From Hyphomonadaceae bacterium (GTDB lineage Bacteria; Pseudomonadota; Alphaproteobacteria; Caulobacterales; Aquidulcibacteraceae): a DNA stretch of 64,000 bases. The position numbers and the translations under genes are program-made. This document shows, in pieces, positions 55,415-63,723 of the stretch; position 1 is the first letter of the stretch, and each line of letters opens with the position of its first letter. The notes under the pieces were generated by a model. That model made no database searches and was not told the origin of the DNA. It saw only the letters and a program-made list of their open reading frames with translations. The DNA lies in NCBI GenBank assembly GCA_022841905.1, contig JALHQO010000002.1, positions 186,001 to 250,000 of the forward strand, given 5' to 3'.

Positions 55415-55687
55415 ATGGCGAATACGAAGTCCGCAAAGAAAGCCAATCGCGTCATCGGCCGCCGCACGGTGGTCAACAAGGCGCGTCGTACGGGCATGCG
55501 GTCGACGTGGCGCGGTGTTGAAGAGGCGATCGTCGCTGGCGATCCCAAAAAGGCCGAAGAAGCGCTGCGTAAGGCTGAATCGGCGACGATGAAGGCGGTG
55601 TCGAAGGGTGTGGTGCACAAGAACCTCGGCGCCCGCAAAGTGTCACGCCTCGCGAGCCGCGTCGCGGCCCTCAGCAAGACGTCCTAA
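55415..55687 (+). CDS. rpsT: 30S ribosomal protein S20
   Basis: A 90-residue Lys/Arg-rich helical protein ('[43 protein letters not shown]', '[25 protein letters not shown]'). Standard length. It lies immediately upstream of dnaA, as in many alphaproteobacteria. A hairpin (CGCGAGCC with GGCTCGCG, 55694-55729) follows the stop. Confidence 0.97.
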   Translation: MANTKSAKKANRVIGRRTVVNKARRTGMRSTWRGVEEAIVAGDPKKAEEALRKAESATMKAVSKGVVHKNLGARKVSRLASRVAALSKTS

Positions 55688-56061
55688 AGTTCCCGCGAGC
55701 CGTCGAAGTTTGATCGACAAGGGCTCGCGAATCCCTGACATTTCAGCGCTGTGGACACCGGGAAAACCGGTGATTATCCCTCCGTGTTCGGACATACACG
55801 CCTTTCGGCCTAGGCGGTAAAATTGCAATAAAATCAGCGCTTTATAAGCTGCTGGGGATATTGCTAAGAAGTTAAAAACTCCCTGTTGACGACCTCAAAC
55901 GATCGGCGCAAGTTTCGCTTGTCCGGCGAGCCCGCTCGCTGTTCGACGCTTCAGTGAAGACCGGTGCCTAGCGCATTGGGCCGAAAACGTATTCGGCTCG
56001 AACAGAGAACGTGTGTCCGTCGGGGGGCGGCTAAAAACAATAGTTCTAAGCGGGGGTTGCT
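55688..56061. other. 374-base gene-free region upstream of dnaA
   Basis: It begins with a strong hairpin (55694-55729: CGCGAGCC with GGCTCGCG plus inner GTCGA/TCGAC) without T-run. It then has a GAATC site (GANTC) at 55729-55733, weak DnaA-box-like words (TGTGGACAC about 55750, TTATCCCTC about 55775) and an AT-rich run from about 55810 to 55890, rare for this genome. TTGACG near 55885 may be a -35 of the dnaA promoter, but no convincing -10 was found. No small gene is evident. Confidence 0.5.
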
Positions 56062-57459
56062 ATGGAACAGGGTGAGTTCGCCCGCCGGGATTCGGCGGGT
56101 ATCGGGTCGGCGCGAGCCTACGAATTAGTCCGGAAGGATTTGCTGAAGGAATTCGGCGCGGATTTCTTCCGCTCCTACATCGATCCGCTTCGCCTGGTGG
56201 CGGAGATGGACGGCGTGGTTCTGTTCAGAGCCGGCTCGCAAGTCGCCAAGGAGCGGCTGCTGCAGCAGGTCCAGCATCGTCTGGATTCGCAGCTGCGCCT
56301 TTACGAGCCAAGCATCGTCTCGACCCAGATTCTCCTGGAACACGAAATTCCGAGCGACCTGCGCGAACTCGCGGATGCGCGCATCGAGGAAGCGCGCGCC
56401 GCTGGCGCACCCCCGGGCCAGCCGCAATCGTTTTCGTTCGACAGCTTCTGTCAGGACGCTTCGAACCACCGCGCCTTCACCGTCGCGCAGATGATCGCCG
56501 CCGGCGCCGGCGTGGCGTTTCCGGTGTGGTTGCTGCACTCGGCCCCAGGCTTTGGAAAAACCCATTTGCTTTCAGCGATCGCGCAGGAAGCAGCCATCCG
56601 CACGCCGGAGCGCAAAGTGCTGATGATGACAGGCCAGGAATTTCTCGAACAGTTTCAGGCTGCGTTGCACAAGAAGCGTGACGCTGGCGCATTCAAGGAA
56701 GCCGTGCGCGCACCCGATTTGCTGATCATCGATGATTTTCATCGCATCTGCGGCAAGCGCGCCACCGAAGAAGAAGCGTTCGATACTTTCAACGATGTAA
56801 CGCGCCGCGGCGGCCAAGTGGTCATTGCTGCAAATCATGGCGCTGCCGGACTCGAAGGTTTAGACGACACGTTGCGTGCGCGCTTGAAAGGCGCGGCGTC
56901 GTGCGAAATACTCGAAGCTGATGCGTCGCTCCGCCGCCGCATACTTGAAATGCGCGTGCAGCATCATCAACGCTTGACGCCGGGCTTCAGTGTGGCTTCG
57001 GATGCGTTACAGATGATCGCGGAACGCATGCACGGAAGTGGGCGCGATCTTGATGGCGCGCTCTGCCAATTGCTGATTGAATGGAAAATCTCGGGAGGTA
57101 CCGAAGTGACGCTTGAAGCTGCCGCCAATGCTCTGCAGGCCAAATTGTCCGACGCTTCGGAGCGACGGATCACCGTGCAATTGGTGCAGAAAGTGGTGGC
57201 GCGTCACTACAACATGAGTCTCGCGCAGCTGCTTGAGCGCACGCGCCGCCACTCGATCGCGCGCCCGCGCCAGATCGCCATGTTCCTGGCCTGTAAGATG
57301 ACTCACGCGTCGCTGCCGGATATCGGCGCTCGGTTCGGCGGTTTTGATCACACGACGGTAATGTACGCCCGCGATCGTATCGCCGCTCTGGTCGAGCAGG
57401 ACGTGACGTTCAAGGCCGAAATCGAGAACATCGCCCGCGCTATCCGCCGCGAGCCCTAA
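56062..57459 (+). CDS. dnaA: Chromosomal replication initiator DnaA (divergent)
   Basis: A 465-residue protein. Domain I is about residues 15-85. The AAA+ domain starts near 150, with Walker A 'HSAPGFGKTH' (the first Gly of the usual GGxGxGKT is Ser) and Walker B 'LLIIDDFHRI'; arginine-finger region 'LDDTLRARLKG' replaces the usual 'LRSRF'. Domain IV is 'RRHSIARPRQIAMFLACKMTHASLPDIGARFGGFDHTTVMYARDRI', with the DHTTV DNA-binding signature. Function as initiator follows from domain IV and position before dnaN. The Ser and the non-standard sensor region are odd. Confidence 0.93.
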   Translation: MEQGEFARRDSAGIGSARAYELVRKDLLKEFGADFFRSYIDPLRLVAEMDGVVLFRAGSQVAKERLLQQVQHRLDSQLRLYEPSIVSTQILLEHEIPSDLRELADARIEEARAAGAPPGQPQSFSFDSFCQDASNHRAFTVAQMIAAGAGVAFPVWLLHSAPGFGKTHLLSAIAQEAAIRTPERKVLMMTGQEFLEQFQAALHKKRDAGAFKEAVRAPDLLIIDDFHRICGKRATEEEAFDTFNDVTRRGGQVVIAANHGAAGLEGLDDTLRARLKGAASCEILEADASLRRRILEMRVQHHQRLTPGFSVASDALQMIAERMHGSGRDLDGALCQLLIEWKISGGTEVTLEAAANALQAKLSDASERRITVQLVQKVVARHYNMSLAQLLERTRRHSIARPRQIAMFLACKMTHASLPDIGARFGGFDHTTVMYARDRIAALVEQDVTFKAEIENIARAIRREP

Positions 57460-57538
57460 GCCTAGCGCTGGGAAATCGGTCAGCCCCAAAGTCTTGCAAA
57501 ATCGGGCTTGGGGCTGGCGTATCTTCTGGTAGTTTCTC

Positions 57539-57576
57539 ACCCCCTGCGGGCGGCGACTCAGCCGCACACAGGGGGT
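57539..57576 (+). promoter_or_regulatory. Hairpin in the dnaA-dnaN interval
   Basis: ACCCCCTG pairs with CAGGGGGT around an inner GCGGC/GCCGC stem with a GACTC loop (GANTC). It lies about 60 bases before the dnaN ATG. It may act in dnaN control or as a weak end of the dnaA transcript. No T-run follows. Confidence 0.45.
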
Positions 57577-57637
57577 AATCGTATCGAGCCTCCGAGAGCA
57601 AGACGTGCATCGGCGGGCTGATGGCCAGGAAGATGCA

Positions 57638-58753
57638 ATGCGGTTGACGATCGAGCGCTCGGCGCTCCTCAAAGCACTCAATCACGTCCAGAGCGTTGTT
57701 GAGCGGCGCAATACGATACCGATCCTGTCCAACGTGCTGCTGTCGGCGCAGGGCGACAGCCTGAAGCTCACCGCCACCGATCTCGACATCGAGATTTCGG
57801 AAGCGGCGCCGGCGGAAGTTGAGCGCGGCGGTCAGACGACCGCGCCCGCCAACTATCTCTATGATTTCGTGCGTAAGTTGCCCGATGGCTCGGCGGTAAA
57901 GTTCGATGTCTCGGGCGACGATCCCCGTCTCTTCATCTCGGCCGGCAAGTCACGCCTGCATTTGCCCATCCTGCCTGCTGGCGATTTCCCGTCCATGCCG
58001 TCCGATGGCTTCGAGACCAAGTTCGAGATCGAGCCGACTGACTTAGGTCGCTTGATCGACAAGACGCGCTTTGCGATCTCGACCGAAGAGACGCGCTATT
58101 ATTTAAACGGCATCTTCTTCCACACGGTGGACGCCAATGGCGCCAAGCTCCGCGCCGTCGCCACCGACGGCCACCGCCTCGCGCTTGCCGACGCCGATGC
58201 GCCCAAGGGCGCGCAGGGGATGCCGGGCGTCATCGTGCCGCGCAAAACCATCAACGAGCTGAAGCGCCTGCTCGATGACGCGTCCGACATGGTCGAGATC
58301 GCGGTGTCGCCGCAGAAGATCCGCTTCGCGCTCGGTGACGCGGTGCTCACCTCGAAGCTGATCGACGGCTCCTTCCCGGAATATGCGCGCGTCATTCCGA
58401 AGGGCAATTCGAAGAAACTCAAGGTCAACAACAAGGTGTTCGCCGAAGCGGTTGACCGCGTAGCCACCGTGTCGGCGGAGCGTTCGCGCTCGGTGCGTCT
58501 GGCGCTCGACAAGGACAAGATCACACTCACCGTCAACAATCCGGACGCTGGCGTCGCCACCGAAGACATCGCCGCCGACTATGGCGACGACGCGCTCGAG
58601 ATCGGCTTCAACGCGCGGTATCTGATGGATGTCGCCGGCCAGATTGAAGGCGAAGAAGCGGTGTTCGAACTGGCTGACTCCGGTTCGCCGACTCTGGTGC
58701 GCGACGAGGCCGACGAGCACGCGCTCTACGTGCTGATGCCGCTTCGGGTCTAA
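57638..58753 (+). CDS. dnaN: DNA polymerase III beta subunit (sliding clamp)
   Basis: A 371-residue clamp with three similar domains: 'MRLTIERSALLKALNHVQSVVERRNTIPILSNVLL', 'YYLNGIFFHTVDANGAKLRAVATDGHRLAL', 'GSFPEYARVIPKGNSKK', ending in 'YVLMPLRV', the family C-terminus. It is the processivity factor for Pol III. AGGA precedes the ATG at 57638; an in-frame GTG upstream is rejected. Confidence 0.98.
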   Translation: MRLTIERSALLKALNHVQSVVERRNTIPILSNVLLSAQGDSLKLTATDLDIEISEAAPAEVERGGQTTAPANYLYDFVRKLPDGSAVKFDVSGDDPRLFISAGKSRLHLPILPAGDFPSMPSDGFETKFEIEPTDLGRLIDKTRFAISTEETRYYLNGIFFHTVDANGAKLRAVATDGHRLALADADAPKGAQGMPGVIVPRKTINELKRLLDDASDMVEIAVSPQKIRFALGDAVLTSKLIDGSFPEYARVIPKGNSKKLKVNNKVFAEAVDRVATVSAERSRSVRLALDKDKITLTVNNPDAGVATEDIAADYGDDALEIGFNARYLMDVAGQIEGEEAVFELADSGSPTLVRDEADEHALYVLMPLRV

Positions 58754-58758
58754 CCATA

Positions 58759-59742
58759 ATGCGCAAGCGCTGGATTGTACTCGGCGCCATCGTCTTGGCG
58801 GCGGGCGGCATTGCGTCGTTCAACGCCTCGTTCCGTGGCACGCCGACCGGCGAACTCACGCTGCTTTCGCACCGCGGCGTCCATCACGATTATCATCGCG
58901 AGAATCTCGACAACGAGACCTGCACGGCTGCGCGCATCTATCCGCCCGAGCACGCCTTCTTCGAGAACACGCTGCAATCGATGGAAGCGGCGTTCGCGCT
59001 CGGCGCCGACATGATCGAGATCGACATCCATCCGACCACGGACGGTGAGTTCGCGGTCTTCCACGACTGGACGCTGGACTGCCGCACCAATGGCGAAGGC
59101 GTCACGCGCGAGCAGACGATGGCGTATCTGCGCACGCTCGATGTCGGCTACGGCTACACCGCTGACGATGGAGCGACGTTTCCGCTGCGCGGGCAGGGCG
59201 TCGGCCTAATGCCGAGTTTGCGCGAAGTGCTGGATGCGTTCCCGGATGAGCGCTTCTTGATTAACTTCAAAGGCAACGATCCGGCCGAAGCCGATCTGTT
59301 GCTCGCATATCTCGACGCCACGCCGGGTGCGCATTACGAGCGGCTCGCCTTTTACGGCGCCAACCCAGCCGAACGTCTGCGCCAGCTGCGCCCGGACTTG
59401 CGCGTCACCGGCCGTCAGCGGCTCATGCGTTGCGCCAAGGATTACATGCTCACCGGCTGGTTCGGCGCGACGCCGGACGAATGTCGCAACACCATCGTGT
59501 TTGTGCCGGTCAACTATGGCTGGATCGCCTGGGGCTACCCAAATCTGTTCCTGCAACGCATGCAGAACGCAAACACAGACGTGATGATTGTCGGCCCTAT
59601 CCGCCGCGGGGAACGCCCCGGCATTGGCGGCATCGACGATCCCGAAACCTTCGACGCCGTGCCGCGCGATTGGCGCGGCGGCGTGGTGACGGATCGCATC
59701 GAAGTGATCGCTCCGCTCTCGCTTGAGCGAGAAGCGACGTGA
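58759..59742 (+). CDS. Glycerophosphodiester phosphodiesterase family protein
   Basis: A 327-residue protein with an N-terminal membrane anchor or signal ('WIVLGAIVLAAGGIASF'), then the GDPD core 'LLSHRGVHHDY', 'FENTLQSMEAAFALGADMIEIDIHPTTDGEFAVFHDWTLDCRTNG'. His, Glu, Asp metal ligands are present. Six cysteines suggest a folded exterior domain. It begins five bases after dnaN, a non-standard place in a dnaA-dnaN-recF cluster. Confidence 0.88.
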   Translation: MRKRWIVLGAIVLAAGGIASFNASFRGTPTGELTLLSHRGVHHDYHRENLDNETCTAARIYPPEHAFFENTLQSMEAAFALGADMIEIDIHPTTDGEFAVFHDWTLDCRTNGEGVTREQTMAYLRTLDVGYGYTADDGATFPLRGQGVGLMPSLREVLDAFPDERFLINFKGNDPAEADLLLAYLDATPGAHYERLAFYGANPAERLRQLRPDLRVTGRQRLMRCAKDYMLTGWFGATPDECRNTIVFVPVNYGWIAWGYPNLFLQRMQNANTDVMIVGPIRRGERPGIGGIDDPETFDAVPRDWRGGVVTDRIEVIAPLSLEREAT

Positions 59743-59758
59743 AAGAATTGAATTCATT

Positions 59759-59896
59759 CCCCCTCCCCTTGAGGGGAGGGGGCAGGGGGCGGGGTGACGC
59801 TCCGCACGTTCCGAATTTGATTTGCGTTGCGTGCAAACGCTCAAGCGTCGCGCTTCACCCCACCCCCCGGCCCCCTCCTCTCGAGAGGAGGGGGAG
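59759..59896. repeat. Palindromic repeat, family C, copy 3, abutting recF
   Basis: It opens with a CCCCTCCCC...GGGGAGGGG hairpin (59760-59781) and GGGGGCGGGGTGACGC, and closes with GCGCTTCACCCCACC and a 24-bp perfect palindrome at 59871-59894 whose right half is GAGAGGAGGGGG. The whole occupies nearly all of the 154-base gap between the phosphodiesterase and recF. Confidence 0.88.
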
Positions 59897-61039
59897 ATGA
59901 CGCACGCCCTTTCCATCGCGCGTCTGACCCTCGCAGATTTTCGCAATCACGCCGCGCTCGATCTTGAGCTTGACGCGCGCCCGGTGTGTCTGTTCGGGCC
60001 GAATGGCGCGGGCAAGACGAATATTCTGGAGGCGCTGACCATGCTCGCGCCGGGCAGGGGATTGCGCAGCGCCTCGCTCACCGACGTAACGCGCGCTGGC
60101 AATGAGTTTCGGCCACAGCCCTGGGCGGTGTCGGCGCGCGTCATTCAGGATGGCGAAGAGACCACGCTCGGCGCCGGCGCTGAGCGTACGCCGGAAGGCG
60201 GCGTCAAACGCTTGGCGCGTCGCAACGGCCAGCCCGCGACAGCATCTGAACTCGCGGAAGCGGCGCGCATGACGTGGCTCACGCCGGCGATGGATCGGCT
60301 CTGGTCCGGCGCGGCCGGCGATCGGCGCAAATTCTTCGACCGGCTGACGCTGGCGCGCGCATCGCAACACGGCCAATCTGCGGCGGCGTATGAGCGCGCC
60401 ATGCGTGAGCGCCAGCGTCTGTTGAGTGAGCGTGTCTATGACGATGCCTGGCTCGGCGGATTGGAACGCGAAATGTCGGCGCATGGCGCGGCGATCGCGG
60501 CGGCGCGGGTGGAAACGTTGCAGCGTTTGCAAGACGCTATCGACGCGCGACCGGACGGCGCGTTTCCAAAAGCCATCCTCTCGCTCGAAGGTTTGCTGGA
60601 GGCGCGCTTCGAGCGCGGCGCCAAGAGCGCCGACGTCGAAGAGGATTTCGCCGAACTGCTGCGCGATGTACGCGGTCGCGACGCCGGCGCCGGCCGCGCG
60701 CTCGACGGGCCGCATCGCAGCGATCTATTGGCGCGCCACGCCGCCAAGGATATGCCCGCGGATCAGTGCTCCACGGGCGAACAAAAAGCGTTGCTGCTCG
60801 GCGTCACGCTGGCGCAAGCGCGCGCCTTGGCGGACGACCCAGGCGCCGGCGCCTCGCTGCTGCTGATTGACGAAGCGGCGGCGCATTTGGATTCGGTGCG
60901 CCGCGCTGCGCTATTCGAAGAATTGCTGGCAAACCCTGGCCAGGCTTGGCTCACCGGCACGGATGAAAGCCTGTTCGAAGCGTTCGGCGGACGCGCGCAG
61001 CACTTCGAGGTGCGCGAAGGCCAAGTGTACGCTGCGTGA
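59897..61039 (+). CDS. recF: DNA replication/repair protein RecF
   Basis: A 380-residue SMC-like ATPase of gap repair: 'ARLTLADFRNHAALDLELDARPVCLFGPNGAGKTNILEALTML' (Walker A), 'DRLWSGAAGDRRKFFDRL', late 'LLARHAAKDMPADQCSTGEQKALLLG' signature and 'LLLIDEAAAHLD' Walker B. The ATG at 59897 follows the repeat, whose GGAGGGGG is two bases upstream. A longer in-frame start lies inside the repeat and is rejected. Confidence 0.96.
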   Translation: MTHALSIARLTLADFRNHAALDLELDARPVCLFGPNGAGKTNILEALTMLAPGRGLRSASLTDVTRAGNEFRPQPWAVSARVIQDGEETTLGAGAERTPEGGVKRLARRNGQPATASELAEAARMTWLTPAMDRLWSGAAGDRRKFFDRLTLARASQHGQSAAAYERAMRERQRLLSERVYDDAWLGGLEREMSAHGAAIAAARVETLQRLQDAIDARPDGAFPKAILSLEGLLEARFERGAKSADVEEDFAELLRDVRGRDAGAGRALDGPHRSDLLARHAAKDMPADQCSTGEQKALLLGVTLAQARALADDPGAGASLLLIDEAAAHLDSVRRAALFEELLANPGQAWLTGTDESLFEAFGGRAQHFEVREGQVYAA

Positions 61040-61090
61040 ACGTGACAAGAGCCGAAAAATTTGCTGCTCTCTCGGCCAAGAGGAAGCGCG

Positions 61091-62362
61091 ATGGCCAACC
61101 CCAATTATGTCTCCCGGCACAATCCCGATTACGTCTTCAATTACGATCCGAACGAAGACGCCTGGACCACCGATCTCTCCACTTTGGATATGAGCCGCGG
61201 CGAGCGCTTCCGCGACCATACGATCTGGCCGTTCTTCGAGCGCCTGCGCAAAGAAGACCCGGTGCATTACTGCCCGGACAGCCTGAACGGGCCGTATTGG
61301 TCGATCACGAAGTATAACGACATCATGGCGGTCGATACCGACCATCAGCGCTTCTCATCCGAACCGTCGATCGTGCTGTTCGATCCGGAAGAAGACTTTC
61401 CGCTGCCCATGTTCATCGCCATGGATCCGCCCAAGCATGACGTGCAGCGCAAGACTGTGTCGCCGATCGTGGCGCCGAACCATTTGGCGCAACTGGAGCC
61501 GGTTATCCGCGAACGTGCGGCGGGTCTGCTCGATTCCGTGCCGCGCAACGAAGTGTTCAACTGGGTCGATAAGATTTCGATCGAACTGACCACGCAAATG
61601 CTCGCGACTTTGTTCGATTTTCCATGGGAGGATCGCCGCAAGCTGACGCGCTGGTCGGACGTGGCGACGGCGGCGCCGGGCCAAGGCGTCGTCGAGAGCG
61701 ACGAACAGCGCCGCATGGAGCTGATGGAGTGCCTGCAATATTTTAACATGCTGTGGGAAGATCGTGCGAACGCGCCGCCCAAGCCTGATCTAATTTCGAT
61801 GCTGGCGCATGGTGAGAGCACGCGCGACATGCCGCGTCAGGAGTTTCTCGGAAACCTGATCCTGCTGATTGTCGGCGGCAACGACACGACGCGCAACTCG
61901 ATCACCGGCAGCCTCTATGCGCTCAGCAAATTTCCGGAACAGTACGCCAAGTTGAAAGCCAATCCGGCGCTGATTCCGAACTTGGTGTCAGAAACCATCC
62001 GCTGGCAAACGCCGCTCGCGTACATGCGCCGCACGGCGCTTGAAGACGTCGAGCTGCGCGGGAAGCTGATCAAGAAGGGCGACAAGGTCGTCATGTGGTA
62101 CGTTTCGGGCAATCGCGACGAAGAAGTGATCCCGAACGCCGATGCGTTCGATATCGAACGTGAAAATGTGCGCCGGCATCTCTCCTTCGGCTTTGGCATT
62201 CATCGCTGCGTTGGCAATCGCTTGGGCGAAATGCAACTCCGCATCGTCTGGGAAGAGTTCCTCAAGCGCTTCGATCACATCGAAGTTATGGGGGAACCCA
62301 AGCGCGTTTATTCCTCGTTCGTGAAGGGCTACGAGACGCTGCCGGTTCGCATCGCAGGCTAA
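61091..62362 (+). CDS. Cytochrome P450, CYP153-like alkane/fatty-acid hydroxylase
   Basis: A 423-residue soluble P450. The I-helix is 'LILLIVGGNDTTRNSITG', the ExxR is 'SETIRWQTPLAYMRRTALEDVEL', and the heme loop 'HLSFGFGIHRCVGNRLGEMQ' holds the ligand Cys. The segments 'HYCPDSLNGPYWSITKYNDIMAVD', 'PLPMFIAMDPPKHDVQRKTVSPIVAP' and 'WVDKISIELTTQMLATLFDFPWEDRRKLTRWSDVATA' closely recall CYP153A enzymes, which hydroxylate the terminal carbon of alkanes. No ferredoxin or reductase lies nearby. It sits between recF and exoD/gyrB. Confidence 0.9.
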   Translation: MANPNYVSRHNPDYVFNYDPNEDAWTTDLSTLDMSRGERFRDHTIWPFFERLRKEDPVHYCPDSLNGPYWSITKYNDIMAVDTDHQRFSSEPSIVLFDPEEDFPLPMFIAMDPPKHDVQRKTVSPIVAPNHLAQLEPVIRERAAGLLDSVPRNEVFNWVDKISIELTTQMLATLFDFPWEDRRKLTRWSDVATAAPGQGVVESDEQRRMELMECLQYFNMLWEDRANAPPKPDLISMLAHGESTRDMPRQEFLGNLILLIVGGNDTTRNSITGSLYALSKFPEQYAKLKANPALIPNLVSETIRWQTPLAYMRRTALEDVELRGKLIKKGDKVVMWYVSGNRDEEVIPNADAFDIERENVRRHLSFGFGIHRCVGNRLGEMQLRIVWEEFLKRFDHIEVMGEPKRVYSSFVKGYETLPVRIAG

Positions 62363-62443
62363 AGCGCGGCCTGGGCGCAACACTGCCGCAAGCGCCTCAG
62401 ACCAGCCGGGAACACGGCCCTAAAGGGCGCGTTTGCCGCTGGA

Positions 62444-63082
62444 ATGATCGGCCGCTTTGCCCCCAGCGCTTACGTCGCATCCCCTCAAGCCGCCTATACG
62501 GGCGGGCTGAGCGGCGTGTTCGATGAGCTCGACAACAACGTTAACCGCGAAAGCGAACTAGAAGGCGTGCGCCTCGGTGTTTTGGTGAGCGCTGTCGGGC
62601 GCCGCGCGTACGGCCCGTTGCTGCTGCTCATCGGCCTTATCTCGATTTCGCCGGCCACCATTCTGCCGGGCATGACCTCGATCGCCGCATTTGTGACGCT
62701 GCTGGTCGCGGCGCAGATGGCGGTTGGGCTGCAGCGTCCGTGGCTGCCGAAGCGTGTACTCGACATCAAAGTCCCGCGCCGCATGCTGTTCGAGTTTCTG
62801 GATCGGACACGTCCGCGCGTCGAAGCGCTCGATGGTGGGTTGCTGCGTGAGCGCTGGACGTTTTTGACCGTGCCGCTGGTCGTAAACTTGGTGGCGCTGT
62901 GCGTGACGGCGGCGGCGCTGATCACGTTTCCGCTGTCGCTCATCCCGTTTGCGCCCGTGGCGCCGGGGCTCGCTGTGGTGCTGTTCGGTCTCGGCATGAC
63001 GGCGCGTGACGGCTTGTGGCTGTGCGTCGGTGTTGCGCTGACGGCTCTGGTGTTTGCGTTCACCGCGCCGCTCCTGTTCTGA
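62444..63082 (+). CDS. ExoD family membrane protein, copy 1
   Basis: A 212-residue protein with several membrane helices. 'GRRAYGPLLLLIGLISISPATILPGMTSIAAFVTLLVAAQMAVGLQRPWLPK' and 'TARDGLWLCVGVALTAL' are conserved in ExoD, first linked to exopolysaccharide synthesis in rhizobia; its exact role is unclear. Its TGA overlaps the ATG of copy 2 by one base. Confidence 0.88.
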   Translation: MIGRFAPSAYVASPQAAYTGGLSGVFDELDNNVNRESELEGVRLGVLVSAVGRRAYGPLLLLIGLISISPATILPGMTSIAAFVTLLVAAQMAVGLQRPWLPKRVLDIKVPRRMLFEFLDRTRPRVEALDGGLLRERWTFLTVPLVVNLVALCVTAAALITFPLSLIPFAPVAPGLAVVLFGLGMTARDGLWLCVGVALTALVFAFTAPLLF

Positions 63083-63723
63083 TGGCGACGATTGACCGGC
63101 GCCGAGGCAAGCGCCCAAAAGGGCGCATGGAAGAGCGCGAGCCCGACAATCTCAGCGAAGTGCTGAACGATATCGAACAGACAGCCGACGCTCACCCGGA
63201 GTCGAAGCCGCTCACGCTTGGTGATTTGCTGGACTCGGTAGGGCGGCGCTCGTACGGGCCGCTGCTGCTTCTGATTGGCTTGTTTGCGATCTCTCCCGCC
63301 ACGGCTTTGCCTTTGATGACGTGGGCTACAGCTGTGCTCACTCTGGTCGTCGCCGGCCAAATGGCAGTCGGCCTGCCGAATATCTGGCTGCCGAAAGCGG
63401 CGCGCAACATCCGCATCGGTCGCCGCACCGTGCACGATAGCGTCGAGAAGAGCCGACCCGCCGCACGCTGGATCGATCATCTGCTGCGCAAGCGGCTCGA
63501 ATTTCTGAGCAAGCCGCCATTCGTGAACATCGTCGCGCTCTGCGTCATCGCCGCCGCGCTTATCACGTTCCCGCTCGGCCTCGTCCCGCTTCTCCCCCTT
63601 ATCCCCGGTATCGCCATAGTCGCCTTCGGCCTTGGCATGACCGCGCGCGACGGGGTTTGGCTGCTGCTCGGCACGCTCACTGTCGGCGGCGCCTTCTGGC
63701 TCGCGATACCGCGCCTTTTCTAG
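63082..63723 (+). CDS. ExoD family membrane protein, copy 2
   Basis: A 213-residue paralogue of the preceding gene. The shared core is 'GRRSYGPLLLLIGLFAISPATALPLMTWATAVLTLVVAGQMAVGLPNIWLPK' and 'GLGMTARDGVWLLLG'. The N-terminus is more charged ('RRRGKRPKGRMEEREPDN'); ATG at 63127 is an alternative. Tandem duplication is the plain reading. The 105 bases to gyrB contain CTATATT, a possible -10. Confidence 0.88.
   Translation: MATIDRRRGKRPKGRMEEREPDNLSEVLNDIEQTADAHPESKPLTLGDLLDSVGRRSYGPLLLLIGLFAISPATALPLMTWATAVLTLVVAGQMAVGLPNIWLPKAARNIRIGRRTVHDSVEKSRPAARWIDHLLRKRLEFLSKPPFVNIVALCVIAAALITFPLGLVPLLPLIPGIAIVAFGLGMTARDGVWLLLGTLTVGGAFWLAIPRLF

Noticed and set aside
55740-55790. Calling this region the chromosomal origin from DnaA-box-like words
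   Set aside because: TGTGGACAC and TTATCCCTC each differ from TTATCCACA at two or more positions and only two are seen. Kept only as a region of interest.
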